Part shown: positions 46,498 through 54,019 of the stretch, piece by piece
Numbering within the stretch: position 1 is the first letter of the stretch
Layout of the letters: every line of letters starts with the position of its first letter
Source: Archaeoglobus sp. UBA230
Lineage (GTDB): Archaea; Halobacteriota; Archaeoglobi; Archaeoglobales; Archaeoglobaceae
NCBI GenBank assembly: GCA_002507545.1
Contig: DAVR01000003.1
Span: 1 to 64,000 of the forward strand
Direction: 5' to 3'
Length of the DNA stretch: 64,000 bases
Program-made: the position numbers and the translations under genes
Notes under the pieces: generated by a model
The model's database searches: none
The model's input: the letters and a program-made list of their open reading frames with translations, nothing else
What the model was told of the DNA's origin: nothing

Positions 46498-46874
46498 ACT
46501 TCTTAGCAATCGGAAGGAAAATAGACGAACAAAAGATCGAATTTATTGAATGGTTTAGGAATTACGTTAATGATGTCTTGAGACCGCAGTTAATTAAGGA
46601 AATCAGCAAAAAACTAAATGATGACAAACTTTTACAACTTGAAGAGATGGAAAAGAAACAATTGTCTGAAGCAAACGCACAATTCTTTTTGAAATGTATA
46701 AAGGCAATTAAAGCGATAGAAAAAACTCGAAATCCAGGGCCAAAGGTAGCTAAGATAGCAGAAGAAGTAGGATTGTTGGAATCAGAAGTTGAGATTCTAT
46801 TGAACGCAGTTAGGTACCATAGGTTGTATGAAAAATTTATGGCGAGTAAAGATCAGATAATTAGATTTATCTAA
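46491..46874 (+). CDS. Element protein with a possible C-terminal HTH (127 aa)
   Basis: I do not recognise the family. The N-terminal part is helical and rich in Lys/Glu; residues about 88-115 (GPKVAKIAEEVGLLESEVEILL) look like a helix-turn-helix. ATG at 46491 overlaps the upstream stop. The 52-base gap to the next gene ends with GGAGAGGTGG, a ribosome-binding site. It could be a replication or partition accessory protein, but this is a guess. Confidence 0.58.
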   Translation: MVNFLAIGRKIDEQKIEFIEWFRNYVNDVLRPQLIKEISKKLNDDKLLQLEEMEKKQLSEANAQFFLKCIKAIKAIEKTRNPGPKVAKIAEEVGLLESEVEILLNAVRYHRLYEKFMASKDQIIRFI

Positions 46875-46926
46875 ATGTCCTTTATTTTTTATTATTAAAA
46901 TGAATAAAAAAGGAGAGGTGGCGTAA

Positions 46927-47205
46927 ATGGAAAAGACAAAGAAATTAATTGGATTTGAGAATGTTGAAATTTTAACTCGTGATGACCTATTGAAGATGTT
47001 AACAGAACTAACTATGAAAATGAGAAATAAGGTGTTTTATGGCAGATTTACGAAGCCTGAGATCGAAAGGCTACGAATTAGATACGATCATTTGTTTTGT
47101 GAGATTATAAGAACTTACAACACCATTTTACGTGATACGGAAATCGAGGAGTTAAAGAGAAGGATTGACGAACTTGAAAGGAGGGTAAGTTATGAAGAAC
47201 ATTAA
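46927..47205 (+). CDS. Element protein with coiled-coil tail (92 aa)
   Basis: Unknown family. Residues 1-55 are mixed; residues about 60-90 (RDTEIEELKRRIDELERRV) form a clear heptad coiled coil, so it is probably an oligomer. It overlaps the next gene by 14 bases. Preceded by a strong ribosome-binding site at about 46910-46920. Confidence 0.58.
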   Translation: MEKTKKLIGFENVEILTRDDLLKMLTELTMKMRNKVFYGRFTKPEIERLRIRYDHLFCEIIRTYNTILRDTEIEELKRRIDELERRVSYEEH

Positions 47206-47482
47206 GCAATTGAAAAAGAAAATCATAGAACTCGAAAGTTTGGCTATTAAAGCTAATCTCGCCGTTTTCATAAGCAACAAACCACATGGAAAAGTGATCA
47301 GTGAATTCAATGATTTAGAGAAGGCAAAACAAGAATGTAAAAGGATTAGTAAGAAGCTAAACATACCCGATCTATCGTGGCTTATTGAGATATCCGATGA
47401 CGATGGCATCCCTCAGCCTCCGTTTTATGTATGTGTAGATGAAGACAAAATTGAAATGCGGGTCGTGGAGGTTGGGGATTAA
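47192..47482 (+). CDS. Element protein of unknown function (96 aa)
   Basis: Unknown family. It begins with a basic coiled-coil-like helix (KQLKKKIIELESLA) and continues as a mixed alpha/beta domain with ISEFNDLEKAKQECKRI and a Pro-rich IPQPPFYVCVDE. No membrane helix. It overlaps the upstream gene and lies 43 bases before the helicase gene, which has its own GGAGG site. Confidence 0.57.
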   Translation: MKNIKQLKKKIIELESLAIKANLAVFISNKPHGKVISEFNDLEKAKQECKRISKKLNIPDLSWLIEISDDDGIPQPPFYVCVDEDKIEMRVVEVGD

Positions 47483-47525
47483 AAAAACGAGAAAGTAAAG
47501 ATCGAGCAGTATAGGGAGGATTATA

Positions 47526-49394
47526 ATGAGTTATATTTTAAACCATTTAAGTTTTACGGTTGATAATTTTTCTTTGATTGATTTGAGATACCCTGGGGCA
47601 GGAAAAACGACCGAATCAATACTTAGAAACAAAGGAAAAGGATACCTTCATATTTTTCCAGATTATTATGTGTGTGAAGAAAAAGTAAAAGAGAGTCCTG
47701 ACGCCTACGTTTTGAAGGGTAGACCTCAACTATGTGACAGAATAGATGAGGACGTCTACGACTTCATAATGCCAAAATGTAAGGGTTGTCAAAATACAGA
47801 TTTTTGTGGCTTTTTTAAACAAAGAGAAGAAGGACAAGGCAATGATATCTACACAGTGCCACAAAATTTGGAGCTTGCTTTAAAGTGGTTTAAGCCAAAG
47901 ACTATCGTTTTAGATGATGTGTCGCTGATAAACCTTATCTATCCTTACGAGGATATAACACCAGCAGATTTGCAAAAACTCAATAATTACCTTCTCAAAC
48001 ATAATTACACAGCGTTAGCAAAACTCACTACCACTATGATGGAAAAAGTGGGTTTTCTCGAAGATATTGGAAAGGAAATCACAACTTTCGTAAGGAAATA
48101 CAAAAACATATTAGAAAATGAATACTCCAACTTATCGGAAGATTGGGAAACAATAAGAGATAACAAGATAAAGGCAAAAATCCTATCATTGTTAATCAAA
48201 GCAAAAAAAGTTTGGGTATACGGATTATTTAAAGAGAATGGTGAGAAAATAATTCGAATCGTCGTTAAACGTTACGATAAAAGAAATTTTAGAAATAAGA
48301 GGATTGAGTATTTGAATGCTACACCAATTGAAATCGAATTAGAACTTTCCAAAGAACTATCAAGTTATCCTGTTAAGCCGATAAGCAAAGATCCCCCTAC
48401 GAGAAGAAACACGACAATAATTCAAATAACTGACTCGAAATTTGGTTCTTTTGATGTTAGAACTGGCAAGAACAAGAAGTTCAACAGAATTAACGAATTA
48501 CTGGATGAATTTTTCGCAAATACAAAGAGAGAATCTATAGTTTTATTTACATCAGAGTCGTGCTTGAGAATTATTCGTGAGTGCTATAAAAACTTATTTC
48601 AAAGAAAAAAGCGAGGAGATGAGAGATTCGAAAACGTCTCTAATACCGTTACTACTGAAAATAATGGCAATTATGAATTAACTCGGATTTTACTTCACGG
48701 AAAGGGAAGCTTAGGAACTAATAATCTTAGTAATATATCTAAGGGTATCATAACCGGAATATCCTTTCTACCACCATCTTTTTTCATAAGACCACCATTT
48801 ATCAAAGATTTTGCTCAGTTACGGATTTTCGTGAGCAAACAAAAAAGCAAAGATAGGGAGTTATTCAGCAATTGTAAAAATATAAGCCAAGCTTATAAAA
48901 ATAAGAATGAAATTCACGCCAAAATAGATTTGCGATGTTATGTTAACATGATGTATGAGTTGATTCAAGCGTATGGTATAGATACCGAAGAACCAGTTAG
49001 GAATTCAGTTATTCAAGCGATTGCGAGGATAGTAAGAGAGGGAGATGAGCCGAAGTTAATCGTAATCGTCGGAAACATCACAATTGACAATGGAGAAGAT
49101 TTTATTCCTCAAATTGGCTGTTTCGTTAAGAAAATCAAGCTTGGTAACTTTCCTAAAAAGAATTCCAACAATTACGAAAAAATCACCAAGAAGTGGGCTG
49201 AGCCACTTATTAAGGAACTTAGGAGATGGTATAAACCAATCTTAGAAAAGGTTATAGATACAGAGGTAGAAATGATGGAATCAGACAAGGTTACAAAAGA
49301 AAAAGCAAAAATGTTGGAAAAGGAATACGGTGTATTTTCATGGAGTTGGTATTACAAAAAGCTAAAAGAATTACAAAAAGCTAAAAGATGTTGA
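47526..49394 (+). CDS. Divergent XPD/DinG-like Fe-S helicase, candidate replication protein
   Basis: A 622-residue protein and the largest gene of the element. Order of motifs: Walker A YPGAGKTT (22-29); a four-Cys set C70, C85, C88, C94 between motifs I and II, where XPD/DinG carry their 4Fe-4S cluster; NL in VPQNLELAL like the NHxLL motif; Walker B TIVLDD (126-131); motif III-like YLNATP (262-267); a segment with IVLFTSES (338-345) like motif IV; GKGSLGTNNLSN like motif V; and QAIARIVREGD (497-507) like motif VI (QaxGRxxR). It would unwind 5'-3' like its family. No other replication gene is visible in the element, so I infer a role in replication. Its C-terminus is altered by a duplication at 49351-49388. 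Confidence 0.72.
   Translation: MSYILNHLSFTVDNFSLIDLRYPGAGKTTESILRNKGKGYLHIFPDYYVCEEKVKESPDAYVLKGRPQLCDRIDEDVYDFIMPKCKGCQNTDFCGFFKQREEGQGNDIYTVPQNLELALKWFKPKTIVLDDVSLINLIYPYEDITPADLQKLNNYLLKHNYTALAKLTTTMMEKVGFLEDIGKEITTFVRKYKNILENEYSNLSEDWETIRDNKIKAKILSLLIKAKKVWVYGLFKENGEKIIRIVVKRYDKRNFRNKRIEYLNATPIEIELELSKELSSYPVKPISKDPPTRRNTTIIQITDSKFGSFDVRTGKNKKFNRINELLDEFFANTKRESIVLFTSESCLRIIRECYKNLFQRKKRGDERFENVSNTVTTENNGNYELTRILLHGKGSLGTNNLSNISKGIITGISFLPPSFFIRPPFIKDFAQLRIFVSKQKSKDRELFSNCKNISQAYKNKNEIHAKIDLRCYVNMMYELIQAYGIDTEEPVRNSVIQAIARIVREGDEPKLIVIVGNITIDNGEDFIPQIGCFVKKIKLGNFPKKNSNNYEKITKKWAEPLIKELRRWYKPILEKVIDTEVEMMESDKVTKEKAKMLEKEYGVFSWSWYYKKLKELQKAKRC
49351..49388. repeat. 19-bp tandem duplication that shifts the helicase frame
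   Basis: A 19-base unit occurs twice without a gap (49351-49369 and 49370-49388). As 19 is not a multiple of three, the second copy puts the frame onto a stop at 49392-49394. Removing one copy restores a frame that runs on through DVEKDVAEEKMNTQYLSKLF to TAG at 49459-49461. The duplication is exact, so it is recent. Confidence 0.85.
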
Positions 49395-49435
49395 AAAAGA
49401 TGTTGCAGAGGAAAAGATGAATACTCAGTATTTAT

Positions 49436-49561
49436 CTAAGCTTTTCGATGTGGACGATTAGGGCGAACATCATAAGTAATTCCTTCTGGTTCTTCGCCAA
49501 CCTCAATTATAAAACCGTCCTTTTCTTTGATTATTCTAACTTTAATATTCTTCGTTTTCAT
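49436..49561 (-). CDS. Possible 41-residue element protein
   Basis: A short minus-strand frame: MKTKNIKVRIIKEKDGFIIE, then VGEEPEGITYDV and a basic tail RPNRPHRKA. The alternating hydrophobic pattern suggests beta strands. It overlaps the ancestral end of the helicase by 26 bases. Codon use is like its neighbours, but evidence for translation is thin. Confidence 0.35.
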   Translation of the reverse strand: MKTKNIKVRIIKEKDGFIIEVGEEPEGITYDVRPNRPHRKA

Positions 49562-49639
49562 CAAACGTAGAATACTTCTGTAAGATTAATAAAGCTATTT
49601 ACATCATCTTGAAAAGCTATTAAAGTTGAATAGAAAAAA

Positions 49640-49867
49640 TTATTTTGTAACTAACTCAAGCAAAGCTTTTCCTTTCTCAGTTAGACGATATACCTTTCTT
49701 CTATCTGATTCTGAAGATGCTATAAAACCATTCTTTTCGAGTTCATAAAGATGAGCATAAATCGAAGAAACAGATACCTTAAGTTTTTTGGAGAGAGCGT
49801 AGCCATGTAATGGTTCTTTTTCAAGTTCTTTAAGGATTCTTAGTTTAATTTTGCTAATAACAGGCAT
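49640..49867 (-). CDS. PadR-like winged-helix regulator
   Basis: A 75-residue protein. ILKELEKEPLHGYALSKKL and VSVSSIYAHLYELEKNGFI with a wing SDRRKVYRLTEKGKALL match the PadR N-terminal winged helix. It lacks the C-terminal dimer domain of long PadR proteins. It is divergent from the membrane protein gene at 49939 and probably regulates it or the nearby int(N). Confidence 0.72.
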   Translation of the reverse strand: MPVISKIKLRILKELEKEPLHGYALSKKLKVSVSSIYAHLYELEKNGFIASSESDRRKVYRLTEKGKALLELVTK

Positions 49868-49938
49868 TAAGTGATAATATTCGTATGTTCCGTAAAAATT
49901 ATATATCTGAAAAATCCGATATAGTCCCGGGGTTGGCT

Positions 49939-50445
49939 ATGGAAAAGCGATGGATTGTTTTGGGAGTTGTTTTGCTGTTCTTTTTGGCTGTAGTATTGTC
50001 ACCTGGGCCTGGGGAGGAATCTTCAAAAGAGGAGGAAACTACACTAAAGCCATTTGCTGACCAACTAAAAGAGGAAATTACGACTATTTGGGCAGACATC
50101 GAGAAAGTCGAATACTTCGAGACCACAAGACATGTAAATGTCTGGTTTGTCAAAGAGGCGGTCTGGGACGAGAGCCATTTGAGGGATACCTTCTGTTATG
50201 CCACCTTTGATATAATGGCTACTTTAGTAAAGCACGCTGATAAAATAGATTCCGTAACAATTATTGGGAAAACGACCATGATTGATATGCAAGGTAACAA
50301 AAAGATTGAGAAAGTATTTCAAGCAAAAGTAACTATGGATAGAGCGAAAAATGTCAAGTGGGAGAATTTGGAGGACGTTGGAACCTTGAAGCCCCTTTAC
50401 GCCAACTTCGATGACATTTGGTGGCACCCTGCCGTGAGGCCTTAA
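49939..50445 (+). CDS. Membrane-anchored or secreted element protein (168 aa)
   Basis: From ATG at 49939, residues 5-23 (WIVLGVVLLFFLAVVLSPG) form one hydrophobic helix, an anchor or signal peptide, followed by an acidic linker (EESSKEEET) and a soluble domain with several beta-rich stretches (VEYFETTRHVNVWFV, DSVTIIGKTTMIDMQG). No cysteine-based lipobox. The family is unknown. An in-frame start at 49885 overlaps the divergent promoter. It could act at the cell surface, for example in transfer or exclusion; this is not shown. Confidence 0.58.
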   Translation: MEKRWIVLGVVLLFFLAVVLSPGPGEESSKEEETTLKPFADQLKEEITTIWADIEKVEYFETTRHVNVWFVKEAVWDESHLRDTFCYATFDIMATLVKHADKIDSVTIIGKTTMIDMQGNKKIEKVFQAKVTMDRAKNVKWENLEDVGTLKPLYANFDDIWWHPAVRP

Positions 50446-50518
50446 ACTCTTTTTATTTTTATTTCCGAAACTCAAATGTGGGCTGGTTATCTAACGTTAA
50501 ATAACGGAGGAGTTCGCT

Positions 50519-50923
50519 ATGAAAAGGATTGGAGAAACTAAGATCGGAAAGCTAACACCTAAACCACGCATAACGTATCCATTAATTCGTCTACCGTCTG
50601 AGTTTGCCGAGATTATAGGGAAGAGAGCTCAAATCTTCGAGACAGAGTATCAGGGAAACAGAGCTTTTCTTATCGTGATTTGCGATGAAGTTATAAAACC
50701 TGGTAGTTATTCTGACTTAGAAAAACGAGTATCTGAGCTGGAAAATAAAATTGAAGAGCTAAGTAATATAGTTTCCACTTTTATATCATCTAACGGTCTT
50801 AAGATTACAAAATACGAGTGGGGCCGCCGAGATTTGAACTCGGGTCACCGGCTCCCAAAGCCGAGAGGATCACCAGGCTACCCTACGGCCCCTTTCTGCT
50901 TTCTTGCAGTAATTGTTTTTTAA
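50519..50923 (+). CDS. int: SSV-type integrase, N-terminal part, int(N)
   Basis: ATG at 50519 follows CGGAGGAG. Residues 1-100 start with MKRIGETKIGKLTPKPRITY, contain a coiled coil (YSDLEKRVSELENKIEEL, about 70-92), and run into attR as WGRRDLNSGHRLPK (101-114). After that the frame reads the rest of the tRNA gene antisense and ends by chance at 50923. Joining residue 114 to the int(C) frame after its K gives an uninterrupted 385-residue integrase. The N-terminal coiled coil probably drives oligomerisation. Confidence 0.85.
   Translation: MKRIGETKIGKLTPKPRITYPLIRLPSEFAEIIGKRAQIFETEYQGNRAFLIVICDEVIKPGSYSDLEKRVSELENKIEELSNIVSTFISSNGLKITKYEWGRRDLNSGHRLPKPRGSPGYPTAPFCFLAVIVF
50818..50860. repeat. 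attR: 43-bp direct repeat, right end of the element
   Basis: Identical to attL at 45039-45081. It forms the 3' half of the complete tRNA-Pro gene, so integration kept the tRNA intact. The repeat edge at 50860 falls at the anticodon loop, the usual crossover zone of SSV-type integrases. Confidence 0.93.
50820..50892 (-). tRNA. tRNA-Pro (anticodon TGG)
   Basis: On the minus strand a 73-base cloverleaf folds: acceptor GGGGCCG/CGGCCCC, D arm with GGGTAGCCTGGTGATCC, anticodon stem TCGGC/GCCGG around loop TTTGGGA (anticodon TGG at 50855-50857), and T arm CCGAG/CTCGG around TTCAAAT. No intron is present. CCA is not encoded. Its 3' half is the attachment site of the element. Confidence 0.95.
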
Positions 50924-51026
50924 CTTTGTCCTTAACTGCTATTGCTGATAATCATCGTGAGCAAAAACGTCAACTATTTAATCCATAAAGCTGAGACAGA
51001 AAGAAACAAGGTAACATGGTGATGCT

Positions 51027-52337
51027 ATGCCCTACAACGAGATTTACTGGCAGAGAGAAGAGGTAATTCCTAAGAAAGAGCTGGAAGAACTTCAGCTAAA
51101 AAGGCTCAAGTGGATTGTAAGGCATGCTTACGATAATGTTCCGTTCTACCACAAAAAGCTGAAAGATTCTGGGATCAAGCCAGATGACATCAAAAAGAGG
51201 GATGACATAGTCAAGCTCCCATTCACAACCAAAGAACATTTAAGAGAGAACTACCCCTTCGGATTGTTCGCAGTCCCCAAAGAAAGTCTTGTGAGGTTGC
51301 ATACATCAAGCGGAACTTCAGGGAAGCCCAAGGTTGTCGGTTATACTGCTAAAGACCTTGAAAACTGGACGAACATGGTGGCAAGATGCCTGTATATGGT
51401 CGGGGTAAGGGATTACGACGTATTTCAGAACATGGTAAACTACGCCTTTTTCACAGGTGGATTGGGGTTTCACGATGCTGCAGAGCTTATCGGTGCTATG
51501 GTTATTCCTGCGGGAGTCGGTAATACGGAAAGGCAGGTTCAGTATATGGCAGACTTTGGAACGACAGTGATCCACTCCACGCCCAGCTACGCCTTGCACG
51601 TGAAGGAAGTTGCAGAGGAGCTTGGACTTTTTGACAAACTAAGTCTCAGAATTGGCTGTTTTGGAGCTGAACCTTGGAGCAAGAACACAAGAAAGAGATT
51701 AGAAGACACTTTTGGTATAAAGGCGTATGACAGCTACGGTTTGAGCGAAATGAACGGCCCCGGAGTTGCCTTCGAATGCCCAGAGCAGGATGGACTGCAT
51801 ATCTGGGCAGATCACTACTTCATTGAAATCGTTGACCCTGAGACAGGAGAACAGGTAAGTGAGGGAGAAAGGGGAGAATTGGTATTAACACCCCTCACAA
51901 AGGAAGCACTGCCACTGCTTAGATACAAAACTGGGGATATCACATTCATAATGGACGATGAGTGCTCGTGCGGAAGAACACATCCAAAAATTCACCGCAT
52001 CCTTGGCAGGGCGGATGATATGATCGTAGTAAGAGGAATAAATGTATTCCCGAGTCAGATCGAACACGTGCTGATGCAGATTCCTGAAGTGGGCGATCAT
52101 TTCCTCGTGGTGATTTCGAGGAGGGGGTCGCTGGATGAGATCACAGTTAAGGTGGAGATGAGAGATGAAGTGTTCACCGGAGAGCTTTCAGACCTGCAGA
52201 AAATCCAGCAGAAGGTCCAGAGAGAGCTACAGAAGGAACTTGGACTTAGAACAAACGTTGAGCTTGTGGAAAAGGGCACCATCGAGAGATCAAAGGGAAA
52301 AGCAAAGAGAGTTCTCGATTTGAGAAAAGACCTCTGA
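51027..52337 (+). CDS. paaK: PaaK-like phenylacetate--CoA ligase
   Basis: A 436-residue AMP-forming ligase. LHTSSGTSGKPKVVGYT is the ATP/phosphate loop, YDSYGLSEMNGPGVA is the A5 motif, and LLRYKTGDITFI leads to the hinge GRADDMIVVRGINVFPSQIE. The length and motifs match PaaK, which activates phenylacetate or another aryl acid to the CoA thioester. It heads an operon with two DUF35 and two thiolase-fold genes. ATGGTGATGCT upstream of the ATG is a weak ribosome-binding site. The region 50893-51026 is its promoter. Confidence 0.88.
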   Translation: MPYNEIYWQREEVIPKKELEELQLKRLKWIVRHAYDNVPFYHKKLKDSGIKPDDIKKRDDIVKLPFTTKEHLRENYPFGLFAVPKESLVRLHTSSGTSGKPKVVGYTAKDLENWTNMVARCLYMVGVRDYDVFQNMVNYAFFTGGLGFHDAAELIGAMVIPAGVGNTERQVQYMADFGTTVIHSTPSYALHVKEVAEELGLFDKLSLRIGCFGAEPWSKNTRKRLEDTFGIKAYDSYGLSEMNGPGVAFECPEQDGLHIWADHYFIEIVDPETGEQVSEGERGELVLTPLTKEALPLLRYKTGDITFIMDDECSCGRTHPKIHRILGRADDMIVVRGINVFPSQIEHVLMQIPEVGDHFLVVISRRGSLDEITVKVEMRDEVFTGELSDLQKIQQKVQRELQKELGLRTNVELVEKGTIERSKGKAKRVLDLRKDL

Positions 52338-52419
52338 ACCCCTCTTTTGAGCATACATGCTCATGTAAAATCCTTAAAAATTTAATATTTGCTCATTGAT
52401 AATTGAAATTGGTGATAGT

Positions 52420-52875
52420 GTGGGAGTAGTGAGATATGAAGGACTACCCTTTGTAGCTCGATTCAGATGGAATACGGGAAAAATAATGGAAAAGTTCTAC
52501 GAAAAGTTTGCTGAAAAACAGATTATCGCAGCAAGATGTGAAAACTGCGGCTATACAGTTGTCCCCCCTCGTATGATATGTCCAAAGTGCAGTTCTAAGA
52601 TGGATGAGAAGAATCTGGTCAACATGGATGGCAGGGGAGTCGTTCTGAGCCACACTGTGGTAAGAAAGAAGCTCGATGGCAAAGGGAACTTTATTGATCT
52701 TAACAAACCGGAAATTGTTGCGGCAATCAAGCTGAAGGGGGCAGATTCTCAGATTTTTGTCAGGCTTGGAGAAGTTGAGGCTGAAGAACTGAAGCCCGGA
52801 ATGGAGGTCGTGCCTGTGTGGGCAGAGAAGCCGGAGGGAAAGCCATCCGACCTGCTTTACTTCAAGCCGGGGTGA
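52420..52875 (+). CDS. DUF35 zinc-ribbon OB-fold protein (acyl-CoA binding partner)
   Basis: A 151-residue protein from GTG at 52420 with GGTGAT upstream. CENCGYTVVPPRMICPKCSS is the four-Cys rubredoxin-like zinc ribbon, followed by an OB fold ending in VPVWAEKPEG. DUF35 proteins pair with thiolases and thiolase-fold aldolases, where they bind the acyl-CoA. It is 4 bases before the first thiolase-fold gene. TTG at 52396 is an alternative start. Confidence 0.85.
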   Translation: MGVVRYEGLPFVARFRWNTGKIMEKFYEKFAEKQIIAARCENCGYTVVPPRMICPKCSSKMDEKNLVNMDGRGVVLSHTVVRKKLDGKGNFIDLNKPEIVAAIKLKGADSQIFVRLGEVEAEELKPGMEVVPVWAEKPEGKPSDLLYFKPG

Positions 52876-52879
52876 GAAC

Positions 52880-54019
52880 GTGAAGGTCGCTATAATCGGG
52901 TATGCCATAAGCAATCTCGGATGGGATGTGGAGAAGACGAGAGAAGAACATGTTTTTGAGGTTGCCAAGTCTGCTATTGAAGATGCTGGCATTGATAGGA
53001 AGGATGTTTGTACTGTTGTGAGTGCGTCAACGGATTTTCTGGATGGCAGGACGATATCCAACTGCATGCTCATCGGTGCGACAGGAGCTTATCTGAAGGA
53101 TGAAAGCAAGGCAGAGGAAGATGGGATGTATGCTGCTCTGTATGCAGCACAGCGCATTATGGCTGGTGTTCATGAAATTGCTCTTGCAGTTTCTCACACT
53201 CACAGCTGGATATTCAACCCCCATCAGATTTCACACTACATGCTTGAGCCTTGGTTCGATAGGCAGAATGATCTGCTTAACGAGATAACGCTTGGAGCCC
53301 TGCAGGCAAGAATATACATGAACAATTATGGTGCCGATGAACTTGATCTGGCTGAGATTTCCGTTAAAAACCTTAGGAATGCAGCAAATGTTCCCTACGC
53401 GTTCCGAAAGCTTCACGATGTTACTGCTGAGGAAGTTCTTGAGGCTGAGATGTATTCAGACCCTCTGACAGAGCTTATGATCTCCCCGCCATGTGATGGC
53501 GCTGCAGCGGTGGTACTTGCTTCGGAGGAGGTGGCAAAGGAGATATGTCCCAACCCAGTCTGGATAAAGGGTATAGGGAACGCCTGTGATAACTATCTAA
53601 GAGACAGAGACTTGACAAGACTCAATTCACTTGAAATTGCTGCGAGAAGGGCTTACAGAATGGCTGGGATTGAAGAGCCGTTCAGGGAGGTGGATGTGGC
53701 TGAGATCAGCGAGAGGTTTGCCCATCAGGAGCTGATGGCATATGAAGCACTCGGTTTCTGTAGGGAAGGGAAGGGGAGAGTGCTAATCGAGGAGGGAATG
53801 ACAGAGGTTTATGGAGATATTCCAGTAAATCCAAGTGGAGGAGCACTGGCTGGAGATCCAATATGTGCTACGGGCATGATAAGGCTGATTGAGGCTGCAA
53901 AGCAGATAAGGGGCGAGGCTGAGAATCAGGTTGAAGACTGCAGAACTGCTTTGGCTCACGCGCAGTGGGGTTTGCTGGCTCAGAAGAATCTGGTTTTCAT
54001 TCTGGGTGATGAGCCATGA
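52880..54019 (+). CDS. Thiolase-fold protein without catalytic Cys (first subunit)
   Basis: A 379-residue thiolase-superfamily protein of the SCP2/acetyl-CoA acetyltransferase-like branch; GTG start. The expected nucleophile Cys after the N-terminal strand is Glu in SKAEEDGMYAALYAA. The usual HDxF segment is SERFAHQELMAYEALGF, and GHPxGATG is GGALAGDPICATG, so the two catalytic His residues are also missing. The fold-defining glycines are kept. It overlaps the next thiolase gene by four bases, so both probably form a heteromer with DUF35. Confidence 0.82.
   Translation: MKVAIIGYAISNLGWDVEKTREEHVFEVAKSAIEDAGIDRKDVCTVVSASTDFLDGRTISNCMLIGATGAYLKDESKAEEDGMYAALYAAQRIMAGVHEIALAVSHTHSWIFNPHQISHYMLEPWFDRQNDLLNEITLGALQARIYMNNYGADELDLAEISVKNLRNAANVPYAFRKLHDVTAEEVLEAEMYSDPLTELMISPPCDGAAAVVLASEEVAKEICPNPVWIKGIGNACDNYLRDRDLTRLNSLEIAARRAYRMAGIEEPFREVDVAEISERFAHQELMAYEALGFCREGKGRVLIEEGMTEVYGDIPVNPSGGALAGDPICATGMIRLIEAAKQIRGEAENQVEDCRTALAHAQWGLLAQKNLVFILGDEP

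Larger units (their letters stand above)
45039..50860. mobile_element. Integrated SSV-type element at tRNA-Pro(TGG), about 5.8 kb
   Basis: The two ends share an exact 43-base direct repeat that is the 3' half of tRNA-Pro. The integrase gene is split, with its C-terminal part entering from attL and its N-terminal part running into attR, which is the hallmark of SSV-type integration. Excision would give a circle of 5779 bp with a 385-residue integrase. The element is visibly AT-richer than its neighbours and uses AAA/GAA/ATT codons heavily. It holds about nine cargo frames; none is a capsid gene I recognise, so a plasmid is more likely than a virus. Confidence 0.9.

Noticed and set aside
45039-50860. 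The element as a virus (SSV-like provirus).
   Set aside because: The integrase is of the SSV type, but I see no capsid, portal or packaging gene; a plasmid is the simpler reading.
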